Below, piece by piece: positions 1 to 6,841 of a stretch of 11,655 bases of DNA. Numbering within the stretch: position 1 is the stretch's first letter; each line of letters starts with the position of its first letter. The DNA lies in assembly GCA_964346085.1 (NCBI GenBank), contig CAYFSZ010000045.1, positions 1-11,655 of the forward strand, written 5' to 3'. Both the position numbers and the translations under genes were made by a program. A model generated the notes under the pieces. That model saw only the letters and a list, made by a program, of their open reading frames with translations. It made no database searches and was not told the DNA's origin. The DNA comes from UBA5436 sp964346085. Lineage in GTDB: Bacteria > Bacillota > Clostridia > Saccharofermentanales > DTU023.

Positions 1-51
1 TTGCTTACGTTCTTTTTCATTTTTTGCTTTTAAGTCAACTGTAATTTTCAT
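1..51 (-). CDS. Start of an unidentified gene, cut by the left window edge
   Basis: Seventeen codons are visible, reading MKITVDLKAKNEKERKQ, with no stop before the edge. The ATG at 49-51 follows a good ribosome binding site (AGAGAGGTGAAAT just upstream) and lies 18 bases after the stop of the acyltransferase gene, so the two are probably co-transcribed. The visible part begins with a short hydrophobic strand and turns into a highly charged Lys/Glu-rich stretch. That is too little to assign a family. Confidence 0.6.
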   Translation of the reverse strand, partial: MKITVDLKAKNEKERKQ

Positions 52-69
52 ATTTCACCTCTCTAATCG

Positions 70-1236
70 CTAATAAATTCGTTCCGTCAATTCATGATGT
101 TGTTCATTAAATTTCTCAACGAGCAGCATATATAAATAGCCGGAATATTTTTTGCCATGATTATCAATCTCATAATAATGATCATCTTTTGTCGAAAAAA
201 GTAAATTGCCATGTTTAATAATTGATAGCCTTTTGATATCTTCAATTCGAATTTGATGATTACCAACTGAAATGATTCGTGGTGTTAACGCGAGCGTTCC
301 TTCTTCAACAGTCACAGTTTCATGATTTTCTTTAATTTCTATCAAACATTGCTGACCATCTTGAATCATTATTTCATCATTTTGGAATGTTAAAGTGTTC
401 AAATACTCTCTCTGCCATTTATCCCAATCTGTAATCGTTTGGAAATCAAAATCGTGACTAGATATTTTCCCATTAGCATGGTATTCACCTTCGAGTCCAC
501 AAGAACAAGAAAAATGATTTCCCTGACTCGAAATAGAATTCAACGCTTTGCACTTTGGACATGCAAACAAGACTAATTCAATGTTTTCTGCTAAATCTTT
601 TCCTTTGAACTTAATATTTAATTCTTCATTTTCTTGATATGCATCAACAAAAATGTCTTGATTAATTGCATCTGTAAAATCCTGAGCGGACATCTCTTTT
701 AAATCTTCAGGTTGATAAACATTCACCCATTCAGAATGCATCTTTCCTTTTCGATTATTCTTGCCCCATAACGGACTTGAAAAATAGCCACCTGAAATCC
801 GCAAAGTAGCAATCTTTGCTTTCATTTTTTGAGCAACTGCTGCCGTCGTAGGAATCGCTTTCAGGGACTGTCCATTGAAACTTTTTCCACCTTCTGCAAA
901 CAAACAAACATTGTGTCCTGCTTTCAAATGTTTACGAATTTTCATCACTGTTGCAATACCAACATCTGCTTTATCGTGTTGAATTGGTTCAAATAATTTA
1001 AGAAGTAATCTGGATAATTTTCCACCACGAAAGGCATGTTCACTCGCAACAAAATAAATATCTTTTTTCAAACTCAACGCAACAAACAGGAAGTCAATAT
1101 TGGTCGTATGATTGGCAATAATAAAGAAAGGTCCATCTTCATCCAATGGCTTTGCAGCTTTAAAACGGTATGCTAATTTTGAATAAATATTTAAGAATGG
1201 CAAAAATAATTTAAAAAGTAATTGATGCTTATTCAT
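70..1236 (-). CDS. PlsC-type 1-acylglycerol-3-phosphate acyltransferase family protein with C-terminal zinc ribbon
   Basis: This protein of 388 residues resembles enzymes that transfer an acyl chain to lysophosphatidic acid at the inner face of the membrane. The PlsC signature is present: NHTTNID at residues 42-48 gives the HX4D catalytic pair (His43, Asp48), and FAEGGKS at 113-119 fits the glycerophosphate-binding block (usually FPEGTRS). A hydrophobic N-terminus (about 6-18) could touch the membrane. After the acyltransferase domain (about 30-200) comes a four-cysteine zinc ribbon, CPKC at 226-229 and CSC at 244-246, then about 140 residues rich in beta strand of unknown role. The frame is open upstream to a GTG at 1257, but AGAGGAA sits correctly before the ATG at 1236, inside that extension, so I use 1236. 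The substrate is inferred from the fold. With the extra zinc domain it may not be the housekeeping PlsC. Confidence 0.82.
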   Translation of the reverse strand: MNKHQLLFKLFLPFLNIYSKLAYRFKAAKPLDEDGPFFIIANHTTNIDFLFVALSLKKDIYFVASEHAFRGGKLSRLLLKLFEPIQHDKADVGIATVMKIRKHLKAGHNVCLFAEGGKSFNGQSLKAIPTTAAVAQKMKAKIATLRISGGYFSSPLWGKNNRKGKMHSEWVNVYQPEDLKEMSAQDFTDAINQDIFVDAYQENEELNIKFKGKDLAENIELVLFACPKCKALNSISSQGNHFSCSCGLEGEYHANGKISSHDFDFQTITDWDKWQREYLNTLTFQNDEIMIQDGQQCLIEIKENHETVTVEEGTLALTPRIISVGNHQIRIEDIKRLSIIKHGNLLFSTKDDHYYEIDNHGKKYSGYLYMLLVEKFNEQHHELTERIY

Positions 1237-1315
1237 ACGTTCCTCTTCAGCTTTCACTATATAAAATATAACATATCACCGAGCAATCTACATAAAAGTT
1301 TAATGCTCCATGCAA

Positions 1316-1933
1316 TTAATCAAATAGGGTTTGAAACTTGTCATTTTCATAGGCGTCAAAACACATTTTGATTTGTTCTAGAGTTACTTTTTCTGTTGAA
1401 AGTTGTTTCGGAATATCATCAAGAGTAAAAAAATCCATTCCCTTTGTCTCGATATTCTCGACAAATGATCCTCCTTCATTTTTACAAAGCATGAAAGTCT
1501 TGATGACACCATACGCATAATTTTGGACATTATGTTTTCGCCAATCTTGAACAGCAATTAACTTTTTTGATAAAACACGGTAACCAGTCTCTTCGAAAAC
1601 TTCCTTCTCCGTATTCGAAGCAATGGATTGATCAACATCGCACCAACCTCCGGGCAGCGTCCACTTTTCATTATTTTCTTGTACCATCAAAATTTTATGA
1701 TTTTCGAAAACAGCCGCTCTCGTATCGATTTTCGGAGTTTGATAGCCAGACTCATTGCAAAAAACACCTTTGATTATCTCGGTTGAAATGTCTGTTTTCA
1801 TAGCCATCATTTCTGCTGAAATCTGACGTAATTCTTCATATCTTTCAATATCAAAGTTATCTTTTCCATATTGAAGTCCAGCTTGTGCTAAACTTTGAAT
1901 TCGAATTGCAAATTCTAACCATTTGTCATTCAT
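1316..1933 (-). CDS. Nudix hydrolase with N-terminal Nudix_N domain (CDP-choline/ADP-ribose pyrophosphatase-like)
   Basis: This is a 205-residue protein. An N-terminal helical domain (about 1-60) of the type found in hydrolases of X-linked nucleoside diphosphates is followed by a Nudix fold (about 66-200). The Nudix box starts at Gly96 (GGWCDV) and ends EVFEETGY at 111-118, so the metal-binding EVxEExG core is intact. Two usually fixed positions differ: the first Glu is Gln102 and the Arg of the REUXEE block is Lys110. Relatives of this length and architecture in Bacillus cleave CDP-choline or ADP-ribose, so cytosolic nucleotide-sugar or nucleotide-alcohol salvage is likely, with the substrate uncertain. 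The ATG at 1933 has TTGAGG upstream at normal spacing. The gene lies 79 bases before the acyltransferase gene on the same strand; a link to phospholipid metabolism is possible from context but not shown. Confidence 0.85.
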   Translation of the reverse strand: MNDKWLEFAIRIQSLAQAGLQYGKDNFDIERYEELRQISAEMMAMKTDISTEIIKGVFCNESGYQTPKIDTRAAVFENHKILMVQENNEKWTLPGGWCDVDQSIASNTEKEVFEETGYRVLSKKLIAVQDWRKHNVQNYAYGVIKTFMLCKNEGGSFVENIETKGMDFFTLDDIPKQLSTEKVTLEQIKMCFDAYENDKFQTLFD

Positions 1934-1969
1934 TTAAAACCTCAAAAGCTTTGAAAAAATTATTGTCCA

Positions 1970-2119
1970 TCACATATCGCTATCAACTTGTACTGGTTCC
2001 GTAAAACGATCAAACTTCCAAATTCCATCTTGGAATATTAGACTATAGCTACAGCGCTGCACGAGTGTTCTGACAACATGATTGCCATCAATGTACGAAA
2101 ACATAAAAGTATTATACAT
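1970..2119 (-). pseudogene. Short ORF, probable C-terminal remnant of a lost gene
   Basis: An open frame of 49 codons begins at ATG 2119 (a second Met is at 2104) and stops at TGA 1970-1972, 36 bases before the Nudix gene. It includes the stretch YIDGNHVVRTLVQRCSYSLI and ends with a GIWKFDRFTEP segment. The alternating strands and the Gly-x-Trp-Lys turn look like the last strands of a globular domain; the NTF2/SnoaL-like fold is one weak possibility. No ribosome binding site precedes either Met, and an in-frame TGA lies at 2144-2146, so translation as a stand-alone gene is doubtful. It lies next to an assembly gap. I read it as the tail of a decayed gene, but the family is unrecognised. Confidence 0.35.
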
Positions 2120-2143
2120 GATTATTATCTTTGATAATTCATT

Positions 2144-2321
2144 TCATAAGAATATTTACGAGCGTGAAGAAAATGCTACCTANNNNNNNNNNNNNNNNNN
2201 NNNNNNNNNNNNNNNNNNNNNNNNNNNNNNNNNNNNNNNNNNNNNNNNNNNNNNNNNNNNNNNNNNNNNNNNNNNNNNNNNNTCATAAGAATATTTACGA
2301 GCGTGAAGAAAATGCTACCTA
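2144..2321. repeat. 39-bp direct repeat around the first gap
   Basis: Copies lie at 2144-2182 and 2283-2321 and begin TCATAAGAATATTTACGAGC. They are perfect over 39 bases and reach exactly to the gap on both sides. An assembly overlap is the simplest reading. A true duplicated sequence bounding an unassembled element is the alternative. Confidence 0.85.
2183..2282. other. Assembly gap of 100 N flanked by identical 39-mers
   Basis: Exactly 100 N separate two contig ends. The last 39 bases before the gap (2144-2182) are identical to the first 39 bases after it (2283-2321). This is what an unmerged overlap between neighbouring contigs looks like. No gene sequence needs to be missing here. Confidence 0.9.
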
Positions 2322-2347
2322 ATAACAAATTTGATTATATTCTCCAT

Positions 2348-2824
2348 CTATTTTTCTTGGACTTCTTTGCCTCTGAGATGCTCGATTTGGATACAAAACA
2401 TTTGGGTTGCCTTGCCCATTTTGGCAATTTCTTCCATGACCAAATTTTCGTCCGGATAATATTTCAAAGCAAATTGTTTAAGTAATGCCATTGCATCATC
2501 TTGGTCTTCAATTAAATGACATCGTCCAAACACGATTGCACTTTGGATAAAAGGCGCCCAAGTTTCTGCCTTGATTTTTTCCGCTCCCATCACTGTAAAG
2601 CACACTTTATTATTAGCCTTTAACGCATCGAACTTATGACCGGCTTTTGCTCCATGAAAGATAATATTTTCGTTTTTTTCATCATAAAAATAATTGAGTG
2701 GAAAAGCATACGGATAGCCATCTTCTCCATGCACAGCTAATACTCCACGTCTTGCATATTTCAATAATTTTTTCGCCTCATCTATCGAAATTTCTTTTTT
2801 CTTTCTTCTTATTTCTCTGAACAT
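2348..2824 (-). CDS. Pyridoxamine 5'-phosphate oxidase-like (NimA-type) FMN-binding split-barrel protein
   Basis: At 158 residues this has the usual length for the single-domain split-barrel flavoproteins that include the 5-nitroimidazole resistance protein NimA. Typical landmarks are the first strand GVLAV (27-31), the YPYAFPLNY block (37-45), and HGAKAGHKFDAL (57-68), which in relatives contributes to cofactor binding, followed by a KVCFTV strand (73-78). The N-terminus is strongly basic (FREIRRKKKE). Family knowledge suggests a small cytosolic flavin- or heme-binding reductase; a nitroimidazole-reducing role cannot be read from sequence. The gene follows the peptide importer operon on the same strand but is cut off from it by a terminator, so it probably has its own promoter. 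The Shine-Dalgarno (AAAGGAAA) is about 12 bases from the ATG, a little far, with a second AAAAAGG abutting the start. Confidence 0.8.
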   Translation of the reverse strand: MFREIRRKKKEISIDEAKKLLKYARRGVLAVHGEDGYPYAFPLNYFYDEKNENIIFHGAKAGHKFDALKANNKVCFTVMGAEKIKAETWAPFIQSAIVFGRCHLIEDQDDAMALLKQFALKYYPDENLVMEEIAKMGKATQMFCIQIEHLRGKEVQEK

Positions 2825-2843
2825 CCTTTTTAATTTCCTTTAC

Positions 2844-2894
2844 AAAAAAGGGAAACTTTATATCAGCTACAAGCCGATCATCAATTTCCCCTTC
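2844..2894 (-). terminator. Rho-independent terminator of the peptide importer operon
   Basis: Read on the minus strand, AAGGGGAAA pairs with TTTCCCTT (one bulged G). An inner stem, ATCGGC with GCTGAT (one G-U pair), closes on a TTGTA loop, and TTTTTT follows immediately. It begins about 24 bases after the stop of the last ATPase gene. Confidence 0.8.
2857..2884 (-). promoter_or_regulatory. Possible promoter of the NimA-like gene, inside the terminator
   Basis: On the minus strand TTGATG (2879-2884) and TATAAA (2857-2862) are 16 bases apart, a fair sigma-A match, about 33 bases before the ATG. It overlaps the hairpin of the preceding terminator, and it is a prediction from consensus only. 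Confidence 0.3.
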
Positions 2895-2917
2895 AAGAAT
2901 TATTAATGATTATCTAC

Positions 2918-3889
2918 TTATTGGAATAAAAAACAAGAAACAAAATGTTCTGGTTCAATTTCCTTTGTTTCCGGTCTACTCTCAAGACATTCTGCATGAC
3001 AATGTTTGCATCTCGCAGCAAAAGGGCAGCCATTTGGCAAGTTGATTGTTGATGGAACATCACCTTCAAGAATAATTCGTTCTTTATGATGTGTTGGATC
3101 TGCAATCGGAACAGCCGATAACAAAGCCTGCGTATAAGGATGTTTAGGATTCTTATACAGCATTTCTTTTGGCGCCATTTCAACAATAAATCCTAAATAC
3201 ATAACAGCAATTCGGTCCGAAACCATCTCAACGACAGATAAATCATGCGAAATGAAAACATAAGTTAATTGATATGTTTCTTGCAATCGATGTAGTAAAT
3301 TTAATACTTGTGCTTGAATCGATACGTCAAGTGCAGAAATAGGCTCATCGGCAATAATAAGTTTCGGATTGACTGTCAACGCTCTAGCTATTCCTATTCT
3401 TTGTTTCTGACCACCTGAAAATTCATGAGGATAACGCTCTGCATGTTTTTCACTCAAGCCCACAATGCCCAATAATTCACGGACTATTTTCATTCTTTCT
3501 GCCTGATTCATATCAGTATGTACAAGCAGAGGTTCAGCAATCAATTCCGATACACGCATACGAGGATTTAAACTTCCTGCTGGATCCTGAAAAATCATTT
3601 GCATATCTTTGCGAATAGGACGCATTTCATCTTGAGAAATGTTAGAAATCTCTTTATCTTGAAACCAGATTTCTCCTGAATCGGGAACCAACAAGTGATT
3701 AATCAATCGACCAATTGTGGATTTCCCACAGCCAGATTCTCCGACTAAGGAAAAGGTTTCACCTTCGTAAACGTCGAAAGAGACATTATTGACTGCATGA
3801 ACAAATTTGTCCGGTTTCCCAAATAGTTTTTTTCCAACGGGGAAAGTTTTTGAAACATTTTTTAAAGAAACAATTTTATTTTTTGTCAT
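2918..3889 (-). CDS. Dipeptide/oligopeptide ABC transporter ATP-binding protein (OppF/DppF type)
   Basis: This is the second of two ATPases that power peptide uptake from the cytoplasmic face. In 323 residues it shows Walker A GESGCGKST (50-58), the Q-loop at Gln101, signature FSGGQKQR (157-164), Walker B LIIADE (177-182) and the switch His215. The C-terminal extension typical of peptide-importer ATPases (about 235-323) carries cysteines at 288, 294, 297, 301 and 319; cysteines in this region hold an iron-sulfur cluster in some studied relatives. I start at ATG 3889, not the upstream Met at 3925, because AGAGGA precedes it at about 6 bases and its ATG overlaps the TGA of the preceding ATPase gene (ATGA), which implies translational coupling. 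It is the last gene of the operon, followed by a terminator. Confidence 0.92.
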   Translation of the reverse strand: MTKNKIVSLKNVSKTFPVGKKLFGKPDKFVHAVNNVSFDVYEGETFSLVGESGCGKSTIGRLINHLLVPDSGEIWFQDKEISNISQDEMRPIRKDMQMIFQDPAGSLNPRMRVSELIAEPLLVHTDMNQAERMKIVRELLGIVGLSEKHAERYPHEFSGGQKQRIGIARALTVNPKLIIADEPISALDVSIQAQVLNLLHRLQETYQLTYVFISHDLSVVEMVSDRIAVMYLGFIVEMAPKEMLYKNPKHPYTQALLSAVPIADPTHHKERIILEGDVPSTINLPNGCPFAARCKHCHAECLESRPETKEIEPEHFVSCFLFQ

Positions 3890-4884
3890 ACTAATTCCTC
3901 TTTTGATTCCTGGTTTAGCCAACATCTACATTTTTGATTCATGCCAATCGATTCCAATGCTGGTTCTTTTGTCTTACAGATATCCATTGCATATTGACAT
4001 CTAGGCGCAAAACGGCAACCTTCTGGCATTGCTGATAAATCTGGCACGCTACCCGGAATGGACGGTAAAACTCTTACACCAGAACCAATTTTCGGAACCG
4101 ATGCAATCAGGCCTTGTGTATAAGGATGTTTAGGATTTGCGAACAATTCCTCGACCGGTGCTTCCTCTACGATTTTTCCAGCATACATGACAATCACTCT
4201 CGAACACATTTCAGCAACAACGCCTAAGTCATGAGTAATTAATAAAATACTAGAATCAACTTCTTTTTGAAGTTTTTTCATCAATTCTAAAATTTGGGCT
4301 TGAATCGTCACATCGAGCGCAGTGGTCGGTTCATCTGCTATTAACAACTTTGGATTATTACTGAGAGCCATCGCAATCATGACACGTTGAGACATACCGC
4401 CTGATAATTGATGTGGATAATTTTTGAGAACCCTCTTTGGATCAGGAATACCAACCATATCAAGCATCTCTTCTGCATGTGCAAGTGCTTGTTTTTTAGT
4501 CATTTTTTTATTATGTAAAACAATGGTTTCAACCATCTGCCTATCAATTCGCATCGAAGGATTCAAAGCAGACATAGGTTCTTGGAAAATCATACTCATA
4601 TCACCGCCACGGATTTCCCTAATTTGGGATATCGGTGCATCGATTAAATTTACTTTACCTAAATACGCTGAGCCATTAGTAACTCTTCCAGGTGTATCCT
4701 TTAATAATTGCATAATTGATAAAGAGGTTACACTTTTTCCACAGCCAGACTCTCCAACGAGCCCGACAATTTCTCCTTTGTATATGTCAAAGGAAACATC
4801 TTCTACCGCAGTGACACTATTTTTTTTAGTAGTAAAAAATTCAGTTCTTAAATTCTTTACACTAAGTAATACTTCTTGTGGCAT
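3886..4884 (-). CDS. Dipeptide/oligopeptide ABC transporter ATP-binding protein (OppD/DppD type)
   Basis: This 332-residue ATPase is the partner of the OppF-type protein encoded just downstream. Landmarks are Walker A GESGCGKS (44-51), Q-loop Gln101, signature LSGGMSQR (160-167), Walker B LLIADE (180-185) with the D-loop after it, and switch His218. The oligopeptide/dipeptide C-terminal domain follows (about 240-325), with Cys290, Cys296, Cys303, Cys319 and Cys321 in the pattern reported to bind an iron-sulfur cluster in some homologues. The start at 4884 is fixed by AAGGAG six bases upstream. It lies 27 bases after the permease gene and overlaps the next gene by four bases. The signature LSGGMSQR against FSGGQKQR in the partner is the usual OppD/OppF difference and supports a heterodimeric motor. 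Confidence 0.92.
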   Translation of the reverse strand: MPQEVLLSVKNLRTEFFTTKKNSVTAVEDVSFDIYKGEIVGLVGESGCGKSVTSLSIMQLLKDTPGRVTNGSAYLGKVNLIDAPISQIREIRGGDMSMIFQEPMSALNPSMRIDRQMVETIVLHNKKMTKKQALAHAEEMLDMVGIPDPKRVLKNYPHQLSGGMSQRVMIAMALSNNPKLLIADEPTTALDVTIQAQILELMKKLQKEVDSSILLITHDLGVVAEMCSRVIVMYAGKIVEEAPVEELFANPKHPYTQGLIASVPKIGSGVRVLPSIPGSVPDLSAMPEGCRFAPRCQYAMDICKTKEPALESIGMNQKCRCWLNQESKEELV

Positions 4885-4911
4885 AGCCTACTCCTTTCTC
4901 TTTAGCACAAA

Positions 4912-5826
4912 TTATTTCAACTTCGGATCAAGTGTATCTCTTAATCCATCACCAAAGAGGTTAAATGCCAGTACCGTAATAAATATGACTAGTGCTGGGA
5001 AATAGACCATATGAGGTGCTGTAGATAAATAACTACGACTTTGGGAAAGCATCGCTCCCCATTCTGGATCTGTTACATTTGCACCAAAACCAAGGAAGCT
5101 TAAACTTGATGCTGCCATAATGGCTGAACCGATCCTCATCGTAAAATTAACAATTAATGTTTGAATTGTACCAGGGAAAATGTGAACGAAAAGAATTCTA
5201 CTATCTTTGCATCCTAAACTTTGTGCCACTTCAACGTAAAGAGAGCTTTTTACTGCTAGCGTCGCACTTCGCATCATGCGAGCAAAGCTCGGTACGGTAA
5301 ATACCGCAACCGCAATAAATACATTGATTATGCCTGGTCCCATCAAAGCGACGATTGCAATGGCTAGTAAGATATCCGGGAAACTGAATAATACATCCGA
5401 ACCGCGCATAACAATTCTTTCAATCCAGCCACCATAATAGCCAGCTAATAGTCCTAGTACTGTTCCCAATGCTGCTCCCACAATAACGGAAGATAAAGCT
5501 ACTCCGAGTGTTAAAGGAGCCCCTGCCATAATTCGACTGAAAATATCTTGTCCGAATTGATCTGTTCCGAAAATATGTTCAGCACTAGGAGGAGCAAGAA
5601 GATTATCATAGTCATATGCATTAGGTTCATAAGGCGCCAATTGTGGTCCAAATAAGGCAAGAATTAATAAAACAATCATGATGCCCAAAGCAACAACTGC
5701 TGTTTTGCGGCGCATAAACTTTTTGATTAATTCTTTCGTTCGGCTCGATTTAACCGCAACGTTTTCATCTATATAATTTTCCTCAAATGAGGTGTTTGTT
5801 TTCATTTCATTCTGTGTCTTTGACAT
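4912..5826 (-). CDS. Dipeptide/oligopeptide ABC transporter permease (OppC/DppC type)
   Basis: This 304-residue inner-membrane permease forms half of the translocation pore. A hydrophilic cytosolic N-terminus (about 1-40) with the basic FMRRKT patch precedes the first membrane segment (43-62). The OppC landmark GTDQFGQDIFSR lies at 88-99. Further membrane segments fall near 105-130, 150-175 and 225-245, with a last one near 273-293. The EAA loop that docks on the ATPases is near 197-220 (VEVAQSLGCKDSRILFVHIF), and the C-terminus ends with the family motif GDGLRDTLDPK. AAGGAG lies eight bases before the ATG. The gene starts 17 bases after the OppB-type gene. The closest general look is DppC/GsiD, so di- to oligopeptides or glutathione are plausible substrates. 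Confidence 0.92.
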   Translation of the reverse strand: MSKTQNEMKTNTSFEENYIDENVAVKSSRTKELIKKFMRRKTAVVALGIMIVLLILALFGPQLAPYEPNAYDYDNLLAPPSAEHIFGTDQFGQDIFSRIMAGAPLTLGVALSSVIVGAALGTVLGLLAGYYGGWIERIVMRGSDVLFSFPDILLAIAIVALMGPGIINVFIAVAVFTVPSFARMMRSATLAVKSSLYVEVAQSLGCKDSRILFVHIFPGTIQTLIVNFTMRIGSAIMAASSLSFLGFGANVTDPEWGAMLSQSRSYLSTAPHMVYFPALVIFITVLAFNLFGDGLRDTLDPKLK

Positions 5827-5843
5827 AATTATTCTCCTTACTT

Positions 5844-6764
5844 TTAGTCGTAACGGATTTTCGGGTTGATCACACCGTACAATAAGTCAACGATAAGATT
5901 AATAAGAACATATTGAAGGGCAAAAATCATCAGAAGCCCTTGTATAGTTGGGTAATCCCTAAAGGCAATTGAGTCAGTTAAAAGACGACCAGTGCCTGGA
6001 ATAGAGAAAATATTTTCTGTAATAACAGAACCTGATAACAATCCACCGATTTGTAAACCGAGAATTGTTATGACTTGTACAAGCGAATTTTTGAAAGCGT
6101 GGCGGAACATAACAATCGATTCTTTTTGTCCCTTAGCTCTTGCTGTACGTACATAATCTTCTCTTAATGTTTCGAGCATGGATGAACGGGAATATCTCGC
6201 CAGTGTGGCCATGATACCTGATCCCATTACAAGTGATGGAAGCACTAAACTCTTCCATGATTCAAGTCCTGCGGTTGGTAACCATCCAAGTTTTACTGAG
6301 AAAAATTGAATGCCTACTAGCCCCAGAGCAAAACCCGGTGCCGATAATGCACAAATTGCAAGCAACATACCAAAGAGATCAAAAGCTTTTCCTCGTTTGA
6401 TAGCACTCATAACCCCCAAAAATATACCAAAAACCGGAGCCCATAATAGCCCGGCAAAAACGAGCTGAATTGTGTATTCAAATCTTGCCCATATTAATTC
6501 CGAAACAGGCAAATTTGATTTTAGTGAGCGTCCCATATCACCTTGGAACAAGTTTTTCATATAATTGAAATATTGAACAATTAATGGATCATTCAAGCCA
6601 TATTGCTCACGAATGGCTTCGACTTCTTCAAGATTAGCTTCTATTCCAGCAAGTGTTCTTGCAGGATCTCCGGGAAGCATATGAATAAACATAAACACCA
6701 AAATGGAAATGATGAACATCAAAGTGATTGACTCCAATAGTCTTTTAGCTATGTAACGCCCCAT
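5844..6764 (-). CDS. Dipeptide/oligopeptide ABC transporter permease (OppB/DppB type)
   Basis: This 306-residue permease is the other half of the pore. It starts with the classic OppB/DppB N-terminus: a basic MGRYIAKRLL, a first membrane helix (about 11-29) and the HMLPGDPA motif (28-35). The periplasmic-side segment YGLNDPLIVQYFNYMKN (55-71) is also typical. Other membrane helices lie near 99-121, 130-155, 175-192, 229-248 and 276-297. The EAA docking loop is DYVRTARAKGQKESIVMFRH (203-222). The segment SGSVITENIFSIPGTGRLL (244-262) matches DppB and GsiC proteins closely. The ribosome binding site AGAGGT stands eight bases from the ATG. A 77-base spacer with a hairpin separates it from the binding-protein gene, which probably lowers its expression relative to that gene. 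Confidence 0.92.
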   Translation of the reverse strand: MGRYIAKRLLESITLMFIISILVFMFIHMLPGDPARTLAGIEANLEEVEAIREQYGLNDPLIVQYFNYMKNLFQGDMGRSLKSNLPVSELIWARFEYTIQLVFAGLLWAPVFGIFLGVMSAIKRGKAFDLFGMLLAICALSAPGFALGLVGIQFFSVKLGWLPTAGLESWKSLVLPSLVMGSGIMATLARYSRSSMLETLREDYVRTARAKGQKESIVMFRHAFKNSLVQVITILGLQIGGLLSGSVITENIFSIPGTGRLLTDSIAFRDYPTIQGLLMIFALQYVLINLIVDLLYGVINPKIRYD

Positions 6765-6790
6765 TATTTATTACCTCTTCTTATAAAATA

Positions 6791-6810
6791 CGGAGTAGAC
6801 CCCTACTCCG
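6791..6810 (-). terminator. Hairpin between the binding-protein and permease genes
   Basis: CGGAGTAG and CTACTCCG form a perfect 8-bp stem with a 4-base loop. On the minus strand it is followed only by TATTTTATAAG, a weak U-tract, so it is likely a partial terminator or a 3' stabiliser that lets the lipoprotein mRNA outnumber the permease mRNA. Confidence 0.6.
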
Positions 6811-6841
6811 CATTTCAAAAATATTTAGATTTATTAATAGA

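Noticed and set aside
1285..1315. GAGCA/TGCTC inverted repeat between the Nudix and acyltransferase genes
   Set aside because: Five-base arms around a long loop with no T-tract; likely chance in AT-rich sequence.
2914..3186. 90-codon ORF overlapping the OppF-type gene in another frame
   Set aside because: It is an out-of-frame shadow of a gene with all ABC ATPase motifs.
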